From a virus: 29,848 nt of DNA. Within the stretch, counting starts at the first letter, position 1; each line of letters begins with the position of its first letter. Positions 1-6,893 of this stretch are shown piece after piece. Both the position numbers and the translations under genes were made by a program. The stretch lies in IMG/VR virus record IMGVR_UViG_3300046167_000166, positions 1-29,848 of that record. One strand, written 5' to 3'. The notes below the pieces were generated by a model that saw only the letters and a list, made by a program, of their open reading frames with translations, had not been told where the DNA came from and did no database searches.

Positions 1-1387
1 GTTCGTTCTCGTAAAACACACCATCTTCTGCACCACCACCAATGCTGCCCCACTCAGTACCATCGTAGCCCTCAAAGGATACGTCAGTAGAGTTAAACCT
101 TAATGCACCAGCTATAGGTGACCCTGTGCGTTGTGCTGTCGTACCCGCTGGCATATTAGCTTGACCTGTTGCAGCAGTGGTCATTACAGCACCAGCAGCA
201 CCTACGTTAGCTGTGTCAGTTACGTCAGCACCAGCCTCAATGCCATCTAGCTTAGTGCCATCTGCTGATACATCACGACCATCTACGTTTCCAGATACAA
301 CCACATTGGGAACCGTGAGATCACCCGTCATCGTATCGCCAGTAACTGCAACAAAATCTGTGGCTGCGGCGGTAGCTGCTGTGCCAAGGCCAAGGTTCGT
401 CCGGCTTGTAGCAGCGTCAGCAACGTCCGAAAGATTGTTATTAACCAAGAGCGCGCCAGACAGTGAAGCATAAGCTGCCACCCACTGGCTTCCTTCATAG
501 ACCTTCATAACATCGTCTGTGGTATTGAAGTATAAAGCTCCTGAAACCAATGCGTTACCGTCATTGTCTACTGTAGGATCGGACGCCTTAGCGCCCAAAT
601 ACCTGTCATCAAAGTTATCCAGCGCAGCAAGAGCCGCATCCTTTGCGGCTTCAGATGCCGTGGCAGAGTTTGCACTAGCCGTGGCCGATGCAGCAGCCTC
701 GCCAGCCTTGGTTGTTGCAACGCCAGCCTGCGTGGTGGCTGTGGACGCACTTGTCGATGCGTTAGTCTCGCTTGTCGAAGCATTAGATGCGCTTGTAGAT
801 GCAGAAGATGCACTAGCAGCGGCGTTGGTCTCAGCGGTTTCAGCATTAGCCTCAGCGGTTTCAGCAGCAGCCTGCGCAGCAACACTAGCCACGCGGGAAG
901 TTTCGCTAGCTGTGGCGCTAGTAGCGCTATTTGATGCCTCTGTGGAGGCTGTGGCGGCGCTAGTGGTTGCAGCGTTCTTTGAGGCTAAAGCGGCGGCCTC
1001 ACTCGCGGCCGCATTTGTCTCGGCAGTTTCAGAGTTTGTCTCGGCGGTTTCTGCTGCGTATTGAGCAGTCTCAGATGCAGTTTTTGCGGTTTCGGCTGCG
1101 GTTTGCGCGGCCCCAGCGGTTGTAGCTGACCCGGCGGATGCGGTGGCCGAAGACGCGGATTGTGTGGCAGAAGTTGCGGACGCAGTAGCAGATGACGCGC
1201 TTTCGGCGGCCTTAGTGGTCGCCGTGGACGCGCTAGTAGATGCGCTGGATGCGCTGGACGCGGCAGCCGCTTCGGAGGCGGCGGCGGCGTCTTTCGACGC
1301 CTCAGCCTGCTCGGCATAATCCTCTAGGTTGTCAGCATCCGTATCGCTAGTCATGCCAGCGGTTTGGGTCCAGCTTGTAGTGGCCAT
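1..1387 (-). CDS. Tail fibre protein, C-terminus beyond window
   Basis: Open reading frame from ATG at 1387 to the left edge, 462 complete codons, with no stop; the C-terminus is missing. Its ATG overlaps the TAA of the adaptor gene (TAATG), so the two are translationally coupled. Residues 1-25 are a short head containing SWTQTAG. About residues 25-250 are an Ala/Ser/Thr/Glu-rich heptad-like stretch with recurrent ETAETN and SASTSAS units, typical of trimeric coiled-coil fibre shafts. After about residue 255 come globular fibre-like segments: YLGAKASDP, GALYFNTTDDVMKVYEGSQW, NNNLSDVADA, GDTMTGDLTV and DGIEAGADVTD. These short motifs are common in phage tail fibres and tail collar proteins. 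Role (inferred): host recognition at the tail tip. The receptor cannot be predicted. The visible end, GVFYEN, probably lies only tens of residues from the natural C-terminus, which is an estimate from remembered relatives. Confidence 0.88.
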   Translation of the reverse strand, partial: MATTSWTQTAGMTSDTDADNLEDYAEQAEASKDAAAASEAAAASSASSASTSASTATTKAAESASSATASATSATQSASSATASAGSATTAGAAQTAAETAKTASETAQYAAETAETNSETAETNAAASEAAALASKNAATTSAATASTEASNSATSATASETSRVASVAAQAAAETAEANAETAETNAAASASSASTSASNASTSETNASTSASTATTQAGVATTKAGEAAASATASANSATASEAAKDAALAALDNFDDRYLGAKASDPTVDNDGNALVSGALYFNTTDDVMKVYEGSQWVAAYASLSGALLVNNNLSDVADAATSRTNLGLGTAATAAATDFVAVTGDTMTGDLTVPNVVVSGNVDGRDVSADGTKLDGIEAGADVTDTANVGAAGAVMTTAATGQANMPAGTTAQRTGSPIAGALRFNSTDVSFEGYDGTEWGSIGGGAEDGVFYENE

Positions 1388-1992
1388 TAGCGCGGCACTC
1401 CCATTTTAAGTGGACCAGTAACCCTGCCCTTATCGCTTTCTAAATTTAACTTATCTATGCCAGATTGATAAAGAGCAGCCCAAACCTGCGTGCGGGCGTC
1501 GTCAGACAAGTAAGGCGCAGAATGAACCAAGGAACCATAAAGCAAAACGTCAGGCGCGTCAGTCAAAAGCCAATTTGTTGTAGCAGAATCGCTGAGCGCA
1601 GGAATGCGAGCATAATACAACATAGCAATGTCAGTTGCCGCATTGGGCGTAGGGTAAAACTCAAGCTGGTCAGCAGTCACTCGCACAAAGCGTGGCTCTG
1701 CGGCAATATTAGATTGCGCGCGACGCTCGGCCATTTCTGACGACGATACAGTCTGCATCATCTTGCCAGATGCCAGCGCAATCATCTTTAGCTCAAGCCA
1801 GTCGTTCGGCAAGTTTTCGTAACGCTCATCTACAGATGTGGTCACGCGCTTTTCTTGCTTCCAGTGACGCAAGTCACGCGCAATTTGCGCCTCGGCCAAA
1901 GAAATAAACGTAGGTATGATTGACGTTAAATCATCGCGGTTCAGAAAGTCCGCAATGGATGTCTTCAACTCTGCGTAAGTTGTGATTGCCAT
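1387..1992 (-). CDS. Head-tail adaptor protein (P22 gp4-like)
   Basis: 201 aa starting MAITTYAELKTSIADFLNR. The pattern is that of the phage adaptor family, in which short helical proteins dock under the portal: an N-terminal helix, IIPTFISLAEAQIARDLRHW, then an LPNDWLELKMI segment, a beta segment RFVRVTADQLEFYPTP, and LYYARIPALSD with TNWLLTDAPDVLLYGSL. Length and motif order match P22 gp4-type adaptors of marine podoviruses. No catalytic residues are evident. It overlaps by one base the stop of the 307-aa gene upstream (start 1992, stop 1992) and its own stop overlaps the tail fibre start, so it sits in a tight late operon. The assignment rests on remembered family pattern, not a search. 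Confidence 0.8.
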   Translation of the reverse strand: MAITTYAELKTSIADFLNRDDLTSIIPTFISLAEAQIARDLRHWKQEKRVTTSVDERYENLPNDWLELKMIALASGKMMQTVSSSEMAERRAQSNIAAEPRFVRVTADQLEFYPTPNAATDIAMLYYARIPALSDSATTNWLLTDAPDVLLYGSLVHSAPYLSDDARTQVWAALYQSGIDKLNLESDKGRVTGPLKMGVPR

Positions 1993-2915
1993 TAATTGTA
2001 ACCTATCTGCTTGAGATAATTGTTAAATACAAATGAGGCTTGCTCTGGGTTTTGCAATACAGACTCGTTCCCCATGCCTTTCATAATATTAACAAACTGC
2101 GGGAACGCAGGGTGCTGCATCATGGGCGATTGCATGTCGCTCAAGCGTGGCGTGTCATCTCTGCCCGCAGAAGGCTGGGCAAGTGGAATGTCTGGCCGAT
2201 TATTATAAGCATTTACCATGGCCTCAATTGGCCCAACTGTGTACACATTTTCACGCAAAGTATTTAGCGTGGACTCGCGAGGGGCTGGCGTTGAAACAGG
2301 CATGTTGTCTTGCATTTGTGGCATAATGCCTTGCTGCGATGATGCGTATCTTTCTGCTGGAGCGTAATCTTGCGGCAAAACACCTTGCTGCAATGATGCG
2401 TAAGTTGGAATGGGGCCATAACCTTCAGCCCCGCCAAGATTGCGTGGGTCGCGCGCTGGCAGGGAGCCATAGCCTTCAGAACCCCCAAGATTGCGTGGGT
2501 CAGCACCAACGCGAGCGCGGTTTGCCATTTCCATGTCAGAAAGCTGGTTGTTTGCCAACAAACCTTGAGGCTGCATAGCGGACATTGCGCCACTAGCGGA
2601 CTGGCTCTGCCCGCTTGTTGCTGAGCTTAGCATGCCAGCAGATCGGTTAATGCCGCCGCCATCAAACAAGTCAACATACCAAGGCACATAGTCTCGTGTC
2701 TCAGGGTTAAAGTAACCCGGCAAACTATCAGTTAATGTTGCAGCTATTTGCGCATCACCGCGCTTGCCTGCCGCAGCATCTTCACGCGTACCAAGAAAAG
2801 AAGGTAAACCACCAAGACCCAAGTCCTTCAAATCGTTAGGGTCAACAGACTTAGCTGCGCCTTTAGTAGGGCTTCCGCCGCCCATGCTATTTCTTAATTC
2901 CTCTAGAAATGCCAT
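1992..2915 (-). CDS. Low-complexity virion-type protein with tandem repeat
   Basis: 307 aa, start MAFLEELRNSMGGGSPTKG, not assigned to a named family. It is Gly/Pro/Met/Gln/Ser-rich with no transmembrane segment or signal peptide. It contains a 17-residue tandem duplication beginning DPRNLGG(S/A)EGYG at about residues 139-172, encoded by a 51-bp repeat (2434-2450 and 2485-2501 are identical). It also has a second imperfect repeat, YAS(L/S)QQG(V/I)(L/M)PQ. The C-terminal 50 residues, MMQHPAFPQFVNIMKGMGNE onward, look globular. Composition resembles the internal or ejected proteins at 24.7-28.5 kb. Position between the 26-aa peptide and the adaptor, in the late operon, supports a virion role. 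Function is otherwise unknown. It could equally be an assembly chaperone. Confidence 0.72.
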   Translation of the reverse strand: MAFLEELRNSMGGGSPTKGAAKSVDPNDLKDLGLGGLPSFLGTREDAAAGKRGDAQIAATLTDSLPGYFNPETRDYVPWYVDLFDGGGINRSAGMLSSATSGQSQSASGAMSAMQPQGLLANNQLSDMEMANRARVGADPRNLGGSEGYGSLPARDPRNLGGAEGYGPIPTYASLQQGVLPQDYAPAERYASSQQGIMPQMQDNMPVSTPAPRESTLNTLRENVYTVGPIEAMVNAYNNRPDIPLAQPSAGRDDTPRLSDMQSPMMQHPAFPQFVNIMKGMGNESVLQNPEQASFVFNNYLKQIGYN

Positions 2916-2918
2916 AAC

Positions 2919-2999
2919 CTACTTTCCGTATTTTTTGGACATACATTTACCGCCGCGCTTGCAAGCAGCGGGGGTGGGGCAACCTTTGCATGGTTTCAT
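2919..2999 (-). CDS. 26-aa cysteine-rich microprotein
   Basis: Small ORF translating MKPCKGCPTPAACKRGGKCM followed by SKKYGK. It has four cysteines in a C-x2-C-x5-C-x5-C arrangement and eight Lys/Arg, which suggests a tiny zinc-binding knuckle. An AGAGG ribosome-binding site lies 7 bases upstream of the ATG. It fills the gap between the 62-aa gene and the 307-aa gene and stops 4 bases before the next start. Similar tiny basic Cys peptides occur in marine phage genomes as far as I recall, usually unannotated. Metal binding is inference. The composition and clean RBS argue that it is real. Confidence 0.6.
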   Translation of the reverse strand: MKPCKGCPTPAACKRGGKCMSKKYGK

Positions 3000-3065
3000 G
3001 TCGTTATCCTCTAGCTTTGCTTCACATTAGCACAGTTCAATCAATAATACCACGCAAGCTACATA

Positions 3066-3254
3066 TCACACATCTTCTATGTTTTCTAGCACCTTAGCCA
3101 TGCGCGCGTTTAGCTTCCAATGGCCAGCACGCCACCTTGCAGCGTACTGCGCATCCTCCAAGCTCAAGCCCTTGCCAATATACGTTTTAATCCACTGGTT
3201 CATACGGATATTTTTCATCTTGGGTGACAGCTTGTGAAACGGAACTTGTTTCAT
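3066..3254 (-). CDS. 62-aa basic protein of unknown function
   Basis: Starts MKQVPFHKLSPKMKNIRMNQ; its ATG overlaps the TerL stop by 4 bases (ATGA). The protein is basic and helical, with QWIKTYIGKGLSLEDAQYAA and RWRAGHWKLNARMAKVLENI. It has no Cys, membrane segment or signal. I do not recognise a named family. Coupling to TerL suggests a late gene, perhaps packaging-associated, but nothing in the sequence shows that directly. Confidence 0.6.
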   Translation of the reverse strand: MKQVPFHKLSPKMKNIRMNQWIKTYIGKGLSLEDAQYAARWRAGHWKLNARMAKVLENIEDV

Positions 3255-4651
3255 GCGATACCTTTTAAGTTGCGTTTGAGTGACTGCGTCCAGCTAGACA
3301 TAGAGCCTGACAGTGCAGTTGCAGCATCGCTAGCCATTGTCAGGCATAACGCGTCAGCAAGGTCAGGAGACCTCAACCCACGCTTGCGCATCTCATCTTT
3401 ACTCTCAGCTTTCATCTTGCCGCCGGGCGTAAATCCATAACGTATCGACGTTAGCTCTGCCAGCAATTGATCGTCATTCGGTAGCTTGCACGACCTATCC
3501 TCTAGCCAACCCTTTGCTTTAAACCAAAGTTCTGCGCGCAAGTTCATGTATGTGCTGCCCATGGCAGGAGCCTCGCCAACATTAATCCCACGCACAGGAG
3601 CGCCAAGCTCACGCAATCTGTCAACAACGCCGCCGCCAACGCCAATACTGTCAACAAGTATCTCCTTTGGCCGCATAGAAGGCGATAAGCCTTCGTATTC
3701 GGCCATCACACGGCCAACAGTCTGCATCAAATCCAAGCCCTGCCACGACGTAATCTCAGTCACAACATTGCCATACCGCTTACACAGCGCAGTCTTGTCC
3801 GCACCAAACCTAGCCACATCCAAGCCCCAAATAGGCTTCTCGTCTGGCGTCACCTCAACATCACGACGAATGGCGCTCTCAACCAAGTGAAACGGAATGA
3901 TCGTGTCGTCATCCGCCATGGGAAACTCGCCAAGCACACGAATGCGAAACGCGTTGCTATCCTCGCCGTACCGCGCACGCATCTCGTCAACAAACTCTTC
4001 AGACACAAGTGGGCTATCCACGCACGACCAACGCCTAGTCCACCAGCTTTCCGCCATGCGCGTCTGGCTCTCAAAAAACGTGCCAGATGAGCGCGTCGGG
4101 TTGCTCAATAAAATCGTAGTCGCAGAGTGGCCGGACATAGAGCCAGCAGCAGCCTCAAACACCTTCTCAGGCACACCAGAAGCCTCGTCCACAACCAGAA
4201 GCACATTCTCCGAGTGAACCCCAGCCAACGCTTCTGGCGTCTCTGCACGGCTCGTCCTGGCCGAAATAAACGCCTCACTCGGAGCAGCCATTAGCTCAAC
4301 CCTGTCCGACTTAACCGTAAGCAACACTTTAAGCTGATCCGGCAACTCATTAATCCAGCGCTTGAGTTCCGCAAACAACGCGTCAAACAACTGGCCAGAC
4401 GTAGGGGCCGTAACCACAACCTTATTCGGAAAGCGCAGCAGAACAAACCAAAGCATAGCCCATGACGCCGTCGTGGACTTGCCTGTGCCGTGTCCACTGC
4501 GCACGCTCATCTTGCGCTCGCCATTCGCCAGCGCGTTGAGAAACTCGGCCTGATAGTCATACGGCGTTGCCCCAAGCACCTCAGTCACAAATAACGCAGG
4601 ATCATCACGGTAACGCAGCACAAACTCTTCTAGCGGATTATCATTGCTCAT
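3251..4651 (-). CDS. terL: Terminase large subunit (packaging ATPase/nuclease)
   Basis: 466 aa, normal length for the family. The N-terminal ATPase has Walker A SGHGTGKST (residues 52-60, K58) and Walker B LLVVDEAS (D155, E156), with coupling-motif-like LLSNPTR near 181-187. The C-terminal RNase H-fold nuclease shows WGLDVARFGADKT (D278, D285), ILVDSIGVGGG (D334) and SPDLADAL (D430, D433), which fit the metal-binding acidic residues. It pumps DNA through the portal and cuts concatemers. The start overlaps the TerS stop by 4 bases and its stop overlaps the 62-aa gene, so it belongs to the late operon. All motifs are intact, so the protein should be functional. Headful versus site-specific cutting cannot be decided from sequence alone. 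Confidence 0.96.
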   Translation of the reverse strand: MSNDNPLEEFVLRYRDDPALFVTEVLGATPYDYQAEFLNALANGERKMSVRSGHGTGKSTTASWAMLWFVLLRFPNKVVVTAPTSGQLFDALFAELKRWINELPDQLKVLLTVKSDRVELMAAPSEAFISARTSRAETPEALAGVHSENVLLVVDEASGVPEKVFEAAAGSMSGHSATTILLSNPTRSSGTFFESQTRMAESWWTRRWSCVDSPLVSEEFVDEMRARYGEDSNAFRIRVLGEFPMADDDTIIPFHLVESAIRRDVEVTPDEKPIWGLDVARFGADKTALCKRYGNVVTEITSWQGLDLMQTVGRVMAEYEGLSPSMRPKEILVDSIGVGGGVVDRLRELGAPVRGINVGEAPAMGSTYMNLRAELWFKAKGWLEDRSCKLPNDDQLLAELTSIRYGFTPGGKMKAESKDEMRKRGLRSPDLADALCLTMASDAATALSGSMSSWTQSLKRNLKGIA

Positions 4652-5145
4652 CCCGTGACATCCTCATAATCAACGTCAATCGCGTGAGCCTCGCGCTGAC
4701 GATCCTCAGCATCAATCGCGGCAATATCGGAATTAACCTTGCGCAGCGCGTCTAAGTGCATGTCGCTCACAGATATGGTCACGTTTGTCTGGGGCCTGCT
4801 GCCGTAACGCTCCTGATTATACGAGCCAGCCATAAACTTGCGCCACTGCACCTTTTCACGCGTAGCCGCAATCTCAGACGTGGTGCTGCCGCCGTCAAGC
4901 GCGTCAACCATGCCCAAGCCCTCCTCAACCAACGCGTCTGCCGCCTCCTGCTTCGCCTTAGCCAGCACAGAAGCATACTCAGGTATGGAGTTGATTGACG
5001 TGCTGAAATACTGGCGGCTGCACCCATAGTCTGCTGCAAGCTGCGTCATAGTCTTGCCCGATGCCACTTGGTCAAAAATGTACTCAGCGCCGCCTTGCTT
5101 CTTGATGTCGTCAAGTATGCGCCTGCGTAATGCCTTGCCTGCCAT
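4648..5145 (-). CDS. terS: Terminase small subunit
   Basis: 165 aa from the ATG at 5145 (MAGKALRRRILDDIKKQ). This start has a TTGGAG ribosome-binding site 7 bases upstream. An upstream in-frame ATG at 5250 would add a Pro-rich tail unlike the family and is rejected. Residues ~28-55 (SGKTMTQLAADYGCSRQYFS) form a helix-turn-helix for recognising packaging DNA. They are followed by a helical oligomerisation region and the YGSRPQTNVTISVSDMHLDA segment seen in podovirus small terminases. The acidic C-terminus DVDYEDVTG would contact TerL. It overlaps terL by 4 bases. This is the first gene of the leftward late operon and has a ~90-nt leader behind a predicted promoter. Confidence 0.86.
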   Translation of the reverse strand: MAGKALRRRILDDIKKQGGAEYIFDQVASGKTMTQLAADYGCSRQYFSTSINSIPEYASVLAKAKQEAADALVEEGLGMVDALDGGSTTSEIAATREKVQWRKFMAGSYNQERYGSRPQTNVTISVSDMHLDALRKVNSDIAAIDAEDRQREAHAIDVDYEDVTG

Positions 5146-5182
5146 TTGAATAACTCCAATTTTATATTTTTTTACATTGCTT

Positions 5183-5217
5183 GGGGTGTGTGAATTGCAA
5201 GGGGTGGGGTGGGGTGG
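5183..5217 (+). other. G-rich tract, possible G-quadruplex
   Basis: Four runs of four G occur: one at 5183-5186, then GGGGTGGGGTGGGG beginning at 5201, and a trailing GG. The last three runs are separated by single T loops. The first is 14 bases away, so a quadruplex would need one long loop or use the final GG. In the terS leader mRNA the tract appears as C-runs, with the G-runs on the template strand. Confidence 0.4.
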
Positions 5218-5232
5218 CACCCGTGTGCGTGA

Positions 5233-5260
5233 ATTGTATAATAATAACACTACCCGGCAA
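5233..5260 (-). promoter_or_regulatory. Predicted sigma70-type promoter for the late operon
   Basis: On the minus strand, TTGCCG (5260-5255, 4 of 6 to the -35 consensus), a 16-base spacer, then TACAAT (5238-5233, 5 of 6 to the -10 consensus). Transcription would start near 5226 and read through the C-rich leader into terS at 5145. Confidence 0.4.
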
Positions 5261-5307
5261 ATCGTTGACCCGGGGGGGGGTAAATCATAAGCGCCACTTT
5301 ATATAAG

Positions 5308-5328
5308 TAAACACTTGTTTAACATGTT
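5308..5328. repeat. Overlapping inverted repeats, operator candidate
   Basis: TAAACA-CT-TGTTTA (5308-5321) has perfect 6-bp arms and shares its last base with the palindrome AACATGTT (5321-5328). It lies between the two divergent promoters, as an operator might. The binding protein is unknown; the RHH protein at 7784-7948 is one candidate. Confidence 0.35.
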
Positions 5329-5494
5329 AGGCATTGTGGTACATAGATACCCCATCAAGCGCTGCCACATTGCTGACACATTCTTGCCCCAATCCTGACG
5401 CATTCCATATATTGCAATTGAACGCTTGTTCAGTTACGCGAGCGCGCCGGTGTGTCAGTGTCGCGGCGTGTGTTGTGGGTAGGTAAATCAGTTT

Positions 5495-5509
5495 GTGACG
5501 TTACGTCAC
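5495..5509. promoter_or_regulatory. Perfect palindrome GTGACGT-T-ACGTCAC next to early promoter
   Basis: Seven-base arms are perfectly complementary around a single central T. The site ends two bases before the predicted -35 hexamer of the rightward promoter, the usual position for an activator or for a host regulator dimer. The half-site TGACGT resembles ATF/CRE-like and some bacterial regulator sites, but no specific regulator can be named. Confidence 0.5.
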
Positions 5510-5511
5510 TA

Positions 5512-5540
5512 TTGCGCAGCGCATATGCTTCACATATAAA
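5512..5540 (+). promoter_or_regulatory. Predicted early promoter P1
   Basis: TTGCGC at 5512-5517 (3 of 6), an exact 17-base spacer, then TATAAA at 5535-5540 (5 of 6). The predicted start near 5547 leaves a ~29-nt leader before the ATG at 5576, with a GGAG site. The spacer contains GCATATG-N4-ACATATA, shared with the promoter at 10.25 kb. The weak -35 next to a palindrome suggests activation. Confidence 0.5.
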
Positions 5541-5575
5541 GTAAGCACAACACAAAACAAACATGGAGAAAGACA

Positions 5576-5836
5576 ATGCAAATCAAACCAATCGCATCAA
5601 ACATGACAGAGCTGCAAGTTTTGGGCATGTCTATTTTGTTCTCTTATCAAACGCCTGTTGCTGGATGGGATGATAAAGGCGCATTCCGTACAGAACAAAA
5701 GTTTAGCGCCACAACATCTAAGCACATAAACAAGTATCTCGGCGGTAAAGACATAGGGCGCACCGTTCCTCAATCATATATCACTGGCCTTGTTGATTTT
5801 GCAGAGGATACAACAATGGAGACATTGACAGCATGA
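5576..5836 (+). CDS. 86-aa early protein, possible DUF8033-like
   Basis: First rightward gene, with a GGAGAAAG ribosome-binding site 4-5 bases before the ATG. The protein (MQIKPIASNMTELQVLGMSI...) contains SILFSYQTPVAGWDDKGAFR, then KFSATTSKHINKYLGGKD and a C-terminal QSYITGLVDFAED. The FSYxTPVA and TxKHINKYL pattern matches a small phage family I recall as DUF8033, but I cannot confirm the number. No membrane segment or catalytic motif is present. Its stop overlaps the next start (ATGA). As the first product of P1 it may act early on host takeover. Function is unknown. Confidence 0.7.
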   Translation: MQIKPIASNMTELQVLGMSILFSYQTPVAGWDDKGAFRTEQKFSATTSKHINKYLGGKDIGRTVPQSYITGLVDFAEDTTMETLTA

Positions 5837-5949
5837 CACGCCGCCAAAGCAAAGCAATTCGCCAGCAAGTCAAAGCCGCACTAATACAGATTGGCCTTGG
5901 CGCTTGCGCCGGGTTTATCATCGGCGCTGTATTATTTATGAACCTGTAA
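5833..5949 (+). CDS. 38-aa single-TM microprotein
   Basis: Starts at ATG 5833, overlapping the TGA of the previous gene. The sequence begins MTRRQSKAIRQQVKAALIQI and ends with a hydrophobic helix, IGLGACAGFIIGAVLFMNL. A basic N-terminus with one C-terminal membrane segment predicts an N-in inner-membrane peptide. A small early membrane peptide could modify the host envelope or exclude superinfection, but there is no direct evidence. A similar 36-aa TM peptide sits at 15217-15327. Confidence 0.6.
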   Translation: MTRRQSKAIRQQVKAALIQIGLGACAGFIIGAVLFMNL

Positions 5950-5960
5950 GGAGAAAGACA

Positions 5961-6257
5961 ATGGAAACTATGACACTGGATCTGCCTGACCACTGGGCAT
6001 CTGCATTATTTTATGATGACACGAGCGGTTTTGAGTATGAAGAAGACACGCAATTTCAAGCCTTTTGCGAATGGGCAGTTAAAAACTACGGCACGAGCGA
6101 GCCTGTAGACATGGAGGGAGAAGGAAACTTCGCAACATACCATGATGCCAAGCAATTTGGTGTGTTAGCCTGTAACGTGAGCAAATATACGTTTATCATA
6201 AATGGCGGCAATCCTAAAACTAGCGCGATGACAACACTTGCTCACACTATGAAGTAA
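5961..6257 (+). CDS. 98-aa acidic early protein
   Basis: The start at 5961 is set by an AAGGAG site 9-10 bases upstream. An in-frame upstream start at 5904 lies inside the 38-aa gene and is rejected. The protein is acidic with LDLPDHWASALFYDDTSGFE near the N-terminus and FGVLACNVSKYTFIING toward the C-terminus. An LPDHWASAL...DxSG start occurs in a small phage family (I think DUF6926, unverified). No enzyme motifs are seen. It is the last gene before a strong terminator. Function is unknown. Confidence 0.7.
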   Translation: METMTLDLPDHWASALFYDDTSGFEYEEDTQFQAFCEWAVKNYGTSEPVDMEGEGNFATYHDAKQFGVLACNVSKYTFIINGGNPKTSAMTTLAHTMK

Positions 6258-6265
6258 AACAAAAC

Positions 6266-6291
6266 GCCCGGCCACCGCGCCGGGCTTTTTT
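6266..6291 (+). terminator. Rho-independent terminator of first early operon
   Basis: Stem GCCCGGC (6266-6272) and GCCGGGC (6279-6285), 6-base loop, then six T. It begins 9 bases after the 98-aa gene and separates it from the converging minus gene, whose stop lies at 6290. Confidence 0.85.
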
Positions 6292-6490
6292 AATGCACAG
6301 TTTCACCCTCTGGATTGACCATGTCGCTCAGCTCCAAAATGACCTCAGCTAGAGCTTGGAGCGCCCGTTCAACAGGTACGCCCGCAGACAATTGTTCCTC
6401 AACGTGGTCGATCAGCTCACCCGTCACAATCTCCTGCTGATCTGTATCCTCGCAATTGAGCATCATACGAAAGTCAATCTGGAACGACAT
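6290..6490 (-). CDS. 66-aa acidic protein, last gene of minus island
   Basis: The ATG at 6490 (MSFQIDFRMMLNCEDTDQQE) has an AGGAG ribosome-binding site upstream. A longer frame reaching 6595 is Arg-rich and lacks an RBS, so it is not used. The protein is acidic and helical (LIDHVEEQLSAGVPVERALQ). It has no recognised family. Between this gene and the DUF6378-like gene lie ~130 bases with a possible GCTCGG...CCGGGC stem followed by five T on the minus strand, which could be a terminator or attenuator. Confidence 0.5.
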   Translation of the reverse strand: MSFQIDFRMMLNCEDTDQQEIVTGELIDHVEEQLSAGVPVERALQALAEVILELSDMVNPEGETVH

Positions 6491-6620
6491 TGGCCCGGCT
6501 CCTGTAAAAAGACGCCCGGCACGTTTGGGACCGCACCGAGCTAGTTTGCGAGCGATTGGGAGGAGAATTACCCGCAAAGCCTTTCTAGCCCTCAAACCGG
6601 GCTTAGATCAAGCCCTGGAC

Positions 6621-6893
6621 CTATTCCGCCACTTCTGCCCCGAGCGCCATATATCCGCATGCGTCAATCGAGCTATCCCTATGCGGTCCACGTTTCAGCC
6701 GTGCAATCTTTAGCAAGGCCATCATGTGACATACATCGGCGGGCGATATGTCCCGGCCAAGGTAAGCCGTCCACATGTCGGCGCATGTCCCGAAATTATC
6801 TTGCGGCGTCCCATAGTGCGCTTGACGCTCGCCATTAATCAATTCACCGGCAATGGTTAGCACCTCTGACCTTGTATTCTTTACGTCACTCAT
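6621..6893 (-). CDS. DUF6378-like phage protein
   Basis: 90 aa, MSDVKNTRSEVLTIAGELIN then GERQAHYGTPQDNFGTCADM, WTAYLGRDISPADVCHMMAL, LKIARLKRGPHRDSSIDACG. This is the characteristic layout of DUF6378: ERxxxYGxPxxNF, then W..YL, then DV..MM.LLKIAR, then HxDSxID..GY. The family is widespread in phages and helical. I recall no proven function; the conserved acidic and His residues hint at a metal site similar to MazG-type folds (inference). Its ATG overlaps the stop of the 83-aa gene (ATGA). Confidence 0.8.
   Translation of the reverse strand: MSDVKNTRSEVLTIAGELINGERQAHYGTPQDNFGTCADMWTAYLGRDISPADVCHMMALLKIARLKRGPHRDSSIDACGYMALGAEVAE

Larger units (their letters stand above)
5146..5575. promoter_or_regulatory. 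Divergent non-coding control region
   Basis: 430 bases without a credible gene between terS (leftward) and the first early gene (rightward). It holds a leftward promoter candidate (5233-5260), a rightward promoter candidate (5512-5540), a perfect spaced palindrome (5495-5509), an inverted repeat TAAACA-CT-TGTTTA (5308-5321) that runs into AACATGTT (5321-5328), a G-rich tract (5183-5217) and a C3G9 run (5269-5280). This is the obvious early/late switch region. Packaging (pac) or replication signals could also lie here. Confidence 0.7.

Noticed and set aside
519-1064. Plus-strand Ala-rich frame of 181 codons
   Set aside because: Exact antisense of the tail fibre coiled coil; GCN/AGC codon repeats keep the reverse strand open.
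5237-5242. Perfect TATAAT on the plus strand
   Set aside because: No -35 match at 16-18 bases upstream and no gene for ~330 bases downstream; the minus-strand reading fits better.
5146-5250. Longer TerS N-terminus starting at 5250
   Set aside because: Adds a Pro/Thr-rich tail encoded by the C-run leader; the ATG at 5145 has the proper RBS and family-like start.
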